From: Bryobacteraceae bacterium
GTDB lineage: Bacteria; Acidobacteriota; Terriglobia; Bryobacterales; Bryobacteraceae
Length of the DNA: 8,043 bases
Direction of reading: 5' to 3'
NCBI GenBank assembly: GCA_947456995.1
Contig: CANGVB010000137.1
Location: 1-8,043 of the forward strand
How positions within the stretch are numbered: position 1 is the first letter of the stretch; the number at the start of each line of letters is the position of its first letter. Position numbers and translations under genes: made by a program. Below are positions 6,936-8,043 of this stretch, piece by piece. Under the pieces are notes generated by a model. That model did not search any database. It had not been told where the DNA came from and was given only the letters and a program-made list of their open reading frames with translations.

Positions 6936-7189
6936 CCGATTTGGCTGAGGTCTCTGCCTACTCTAATCAAAATTTCCCTGGTGGATAGGAAAGAGCTCTG
7001 CCATCTCTGGTAGACCATATCGAGCTGCTTTCTTTCTACCCCTGGATGGGAACTAAAGTCTCCTCAAACTCCGAATTTCGTGTCCTTCTTCACTCGCCAT
7101 TCAAGATCTACTACAAGGTAGTCGAGCCCCAGCAACGCATCAACATCCTGCACATCTGGCACGGCAGCCGCTGCCCGCCAAAGCTCTAG
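6899..7189 (+). pseudogene. RelE/ParE-like toxin interrupted by an in-frame TAG
   Basis: From ATG 6899 the frame reads MAFKIQFTRRFLADLAEVSA and then YSNQNFPGG, meets TAG at 6986-6988 (codon 30), and continues in the same frame for 66 more codons to TAG 7187-7189. The continuation has the family landmarks ALPSLVDHIELLSFYPWMG, FRVLLHSPFKIYYKVVE and a C-terminal INILHIWHGSRCPPKL. The total of 96 codons is the normal size of a RelE/ParE toxin, which would act as an mRNA interferase or gyrase poison. Because both halves are in phase and well conserved, a single substitution (for instance from GAG, CAG, AAG or TGG) explains the break. No suitable restart codon exists before the ATG in PWMG. The toxin is therefore almost certainly inactive, unless the stop is a sequence error or is suppressed. 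Confidence 0.8.
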
Positions 7190-7308
7190 ACACCACCCCA
7201 ATCATGGCCTCACGTGAGCACGGAGCGGCCCAATCAAAACGCAACTTTTCTTGGCACTTAGTAAAAAAACTCTGAGAACAATTCCCGCCCCGCCACACTC
7301 TACCTTTG
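7190..7308 (+). other. Intergenic region before comEC
   Basis: These 119 bases hold no gene that I can support. There is a perfect 10-base palindrome CTCACGTGAG (7209-7218) and an A-rich run (7263-7269). TTGGCA at 7251-7256 could be a -35 box, but no good -10 follows at the right distance. No convincing terminator or ribosome site is seen. Confidence 0.5.
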
Positions 7309-7331
7309 ATGGCAGGCAATCCTCCATCAAA
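7305..7331 (+). promoter_or_regulatory. Predicted RNA hairpin enclosing the comEC start codon
   Basis: TTTGATGG (7305-7312) pairs perfectly with CCATCAAA (7324-7331). Inside it AGG (7314-7316) pairs with CCT (7321-7323) around a CAAT loop, leaving C7313 bulged. That gives 11 base pairs in 27 bases, with the ATG (7309-7311) buried in the stem. No T-run follows on either strand, so it is not a typical terminator. It could limit translation of comEC; folding was judged by eye. Confidence 0.55.
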
Positions 7332-8043
7332 CTTCGAATCCCTTTCCAGAAAACTTCACGAGCCGCTGATCCCTCCGCTAGTTGCGGTAATCAGCGGCAT
7401 CCTTTTTGTCAGGGTCCTCGGGTTTGATCCCACTCTCGCGCTAGTCTGTTCCACTCTATCCGCGCTCCTCTGGTTCCTCGCAACCAAACTCCAACACCCC
7501 CGCGCCGCCTTCCTGTCGGGCAACGCAATCCTCTTCTGGCTCGCCATCGCCAGCGCCGCCCGCACCGACAACAAACCCAAACCTGTCATCGATACAGACC
7601 CCCGCGAAGTCGTCTCCCTCGAAGGCTGTGTCGATTCCCTCCCCCAGCGCGAAGCCGAGCGCCTCTTCTTCACCTTCACCGCCGCACCCGGCGCACGCCT
7701 CCGCGTCAGCCTCTACCTCAAACCCGAAGAATCCGCCCCAGACTGGGCCTACGGCCACCGCCTCCAACTCCCCCTGCGCATCCGCCCCGTCCACAACTCC
7801 GGCAACCCCGGCAACTTCGATGCAGAACGTTACTTCGCCCATCGCGAAATCTACTGGAGCGCCAGCGTCGCCAAGGGCTACCCCATCATCCAGGTCCCCA
7901 ACGCCTGCGGCAACCCCGTACAGGCCGCCATCTACAAAACCCGTTCCTGGCTCCTCACCCGCATCGAACAAATCGCCACCGGCGACCGCTACCTCACCGC
8001 CATGCTCGGCGCCCTCCTCCTCGGCGACAACGCCAAACTCGAA
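7309..8043 (+). CDS. comEC: ComEC/Rec2-family DNA uptake channel (partial, C-terminus off right edge)
   Basis: ComEC is the inner-membrane channel that carries single-stranded DNA into the cytoplasm during natural transformation. The 245 residues seen here are the N-terminal part: membrane segments at about 20-37 (LIPPLVAVISGILFVRVL), 41-58 and 68-84, then an OB-fold/DUF4131 region (about 98-190) with the family signature RIRPVHNSGNPGNFD (157-171) and YFAHREIYW (175-183). The start of the Competence domain follows (AMLGALLLGD, 231-240). Full members have about 700-850 residues, so most of the channel and any metallo-beta-lactamase domain lie outside. ATG 7309 is the only ATG/GTG/TTG close to the first membrane segment, apart from a TTG directly before it. 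No clear ribosome site is visible, and the start lies in a hairpin. It lies downstream of a dead toxin-antitoxin module, with no competence partner in the window. Confidence 0.87.
   Translation, partial: MAGNPPSNFESLSRKLHEPLIPPLVAVISGILFVRVLGFDPTLALVCSTLSALLWFLATKLQHPRAAFLSGNAILFWLAIASAARTDNKPKPVIDTDPREVVSLEGCVDSLPQREAERLFFTFTAAPGARLRVSLYLKPEESAPDWAYGHRLQLPLRIRPVHNSGNPGNFDAERYFAHREIYWSASVAKGYPIIQVPNACGNPVQAAIYKTRSWLLTRIEQIATGDRYLTAMLGALLLGDNAKLE

Noticed and set aside
7251..7268. TTGGCAC as part of a sigma-54 promoter before comEC
   Set aside because: The required GC of the -12 element is absent at the proper spacing.
7305..7331. The hairpin as an intrinsic terminator
   Set aside because: No T-run follows the stem on either strand, and the stem covers a start codon.
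7456..7971. A glycine-rich minus-strand frame opposite comEC
   Set aside because: It is a shadow: the plus strand encodes ComEC with the NPGNFD signature.
1..8043. CRISPR array, tRNA/rRNA genes, insertion sequences or phage genes
   Set aside because: No regularly spaced repeats, RNA gene landmarks, transposase or phage motifs were seen in reading both strands.

Overview
The window looks like a stretch of chromosome from an acidobacterium of the Solibacter/Bryobacter type. The reasons are the high GC content, a TonB-dependent receptor with a carboxypeptidase-like N-terminal extension, a sigma factor of the TIGR02999/Sigma70_ECF type coupled to a large membrane Ser/Thr kinase, and a RelE-type toxin of a flavour common in that group. 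The assignment is by family recognition only; no search was run.

Layout. Positions 1-2038 (minus) hold the N-terminal two thirds or so of an outer-membrane TonB-dependent receptor that runs off the left edge. Divergent from it is a GntR/FCD regulator (2101-2877, plus). The short region between them carries a good promoter for the receptor, two copies of an 18-nt direct repeat and an inverted repeat, which looks like a compact regulatory switch. Positions 2866-5954 (minus) are a two-gene operon: an ECF-type sigma factor followed, with a TAATG overlap, by an 839-residue transmembrane Ser/Thr protein kinase with a TPR-like C-terminal half. The kinase stop overlaps the end of the GntR gene by 12 bases, convergently.

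Positions 6081-6740 (plus) encode a KDPG/KHG aldolase (eda). It starts at GTG with no visible Shine-Dalgarno and a plausible promoter directly in front, so it may be leaderless. It is followed by a decayed type II toxin-antitoxin module: an antitoxin reading frame with no start codon, in phase with the aldolase stop, and an overlapping RelE/ParE-like toxin gene interrupted by one in-frame TAG. Positions 7309-8043 (plus) are the start of a ComEC/Rec2 DNA-uptake channel gene running off the right edge; its start codon lies inside a strong predicted RNA hairpin.

How they fit together: the receptor and GntR gene are probably a nutrient-uptake gene and its local regulator. The sigma factor and kinase are probably one signalling unit. 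The aldolase serves Entner-Doudoroff/sugar-acid breakdown but has no visible pathway partner here. I see no complete new system; the most interesting points are regulatory (receptor/GntR intergenic region, comEC start hairpin) and evolutionary (toxin-antitoxin decay behind eda).
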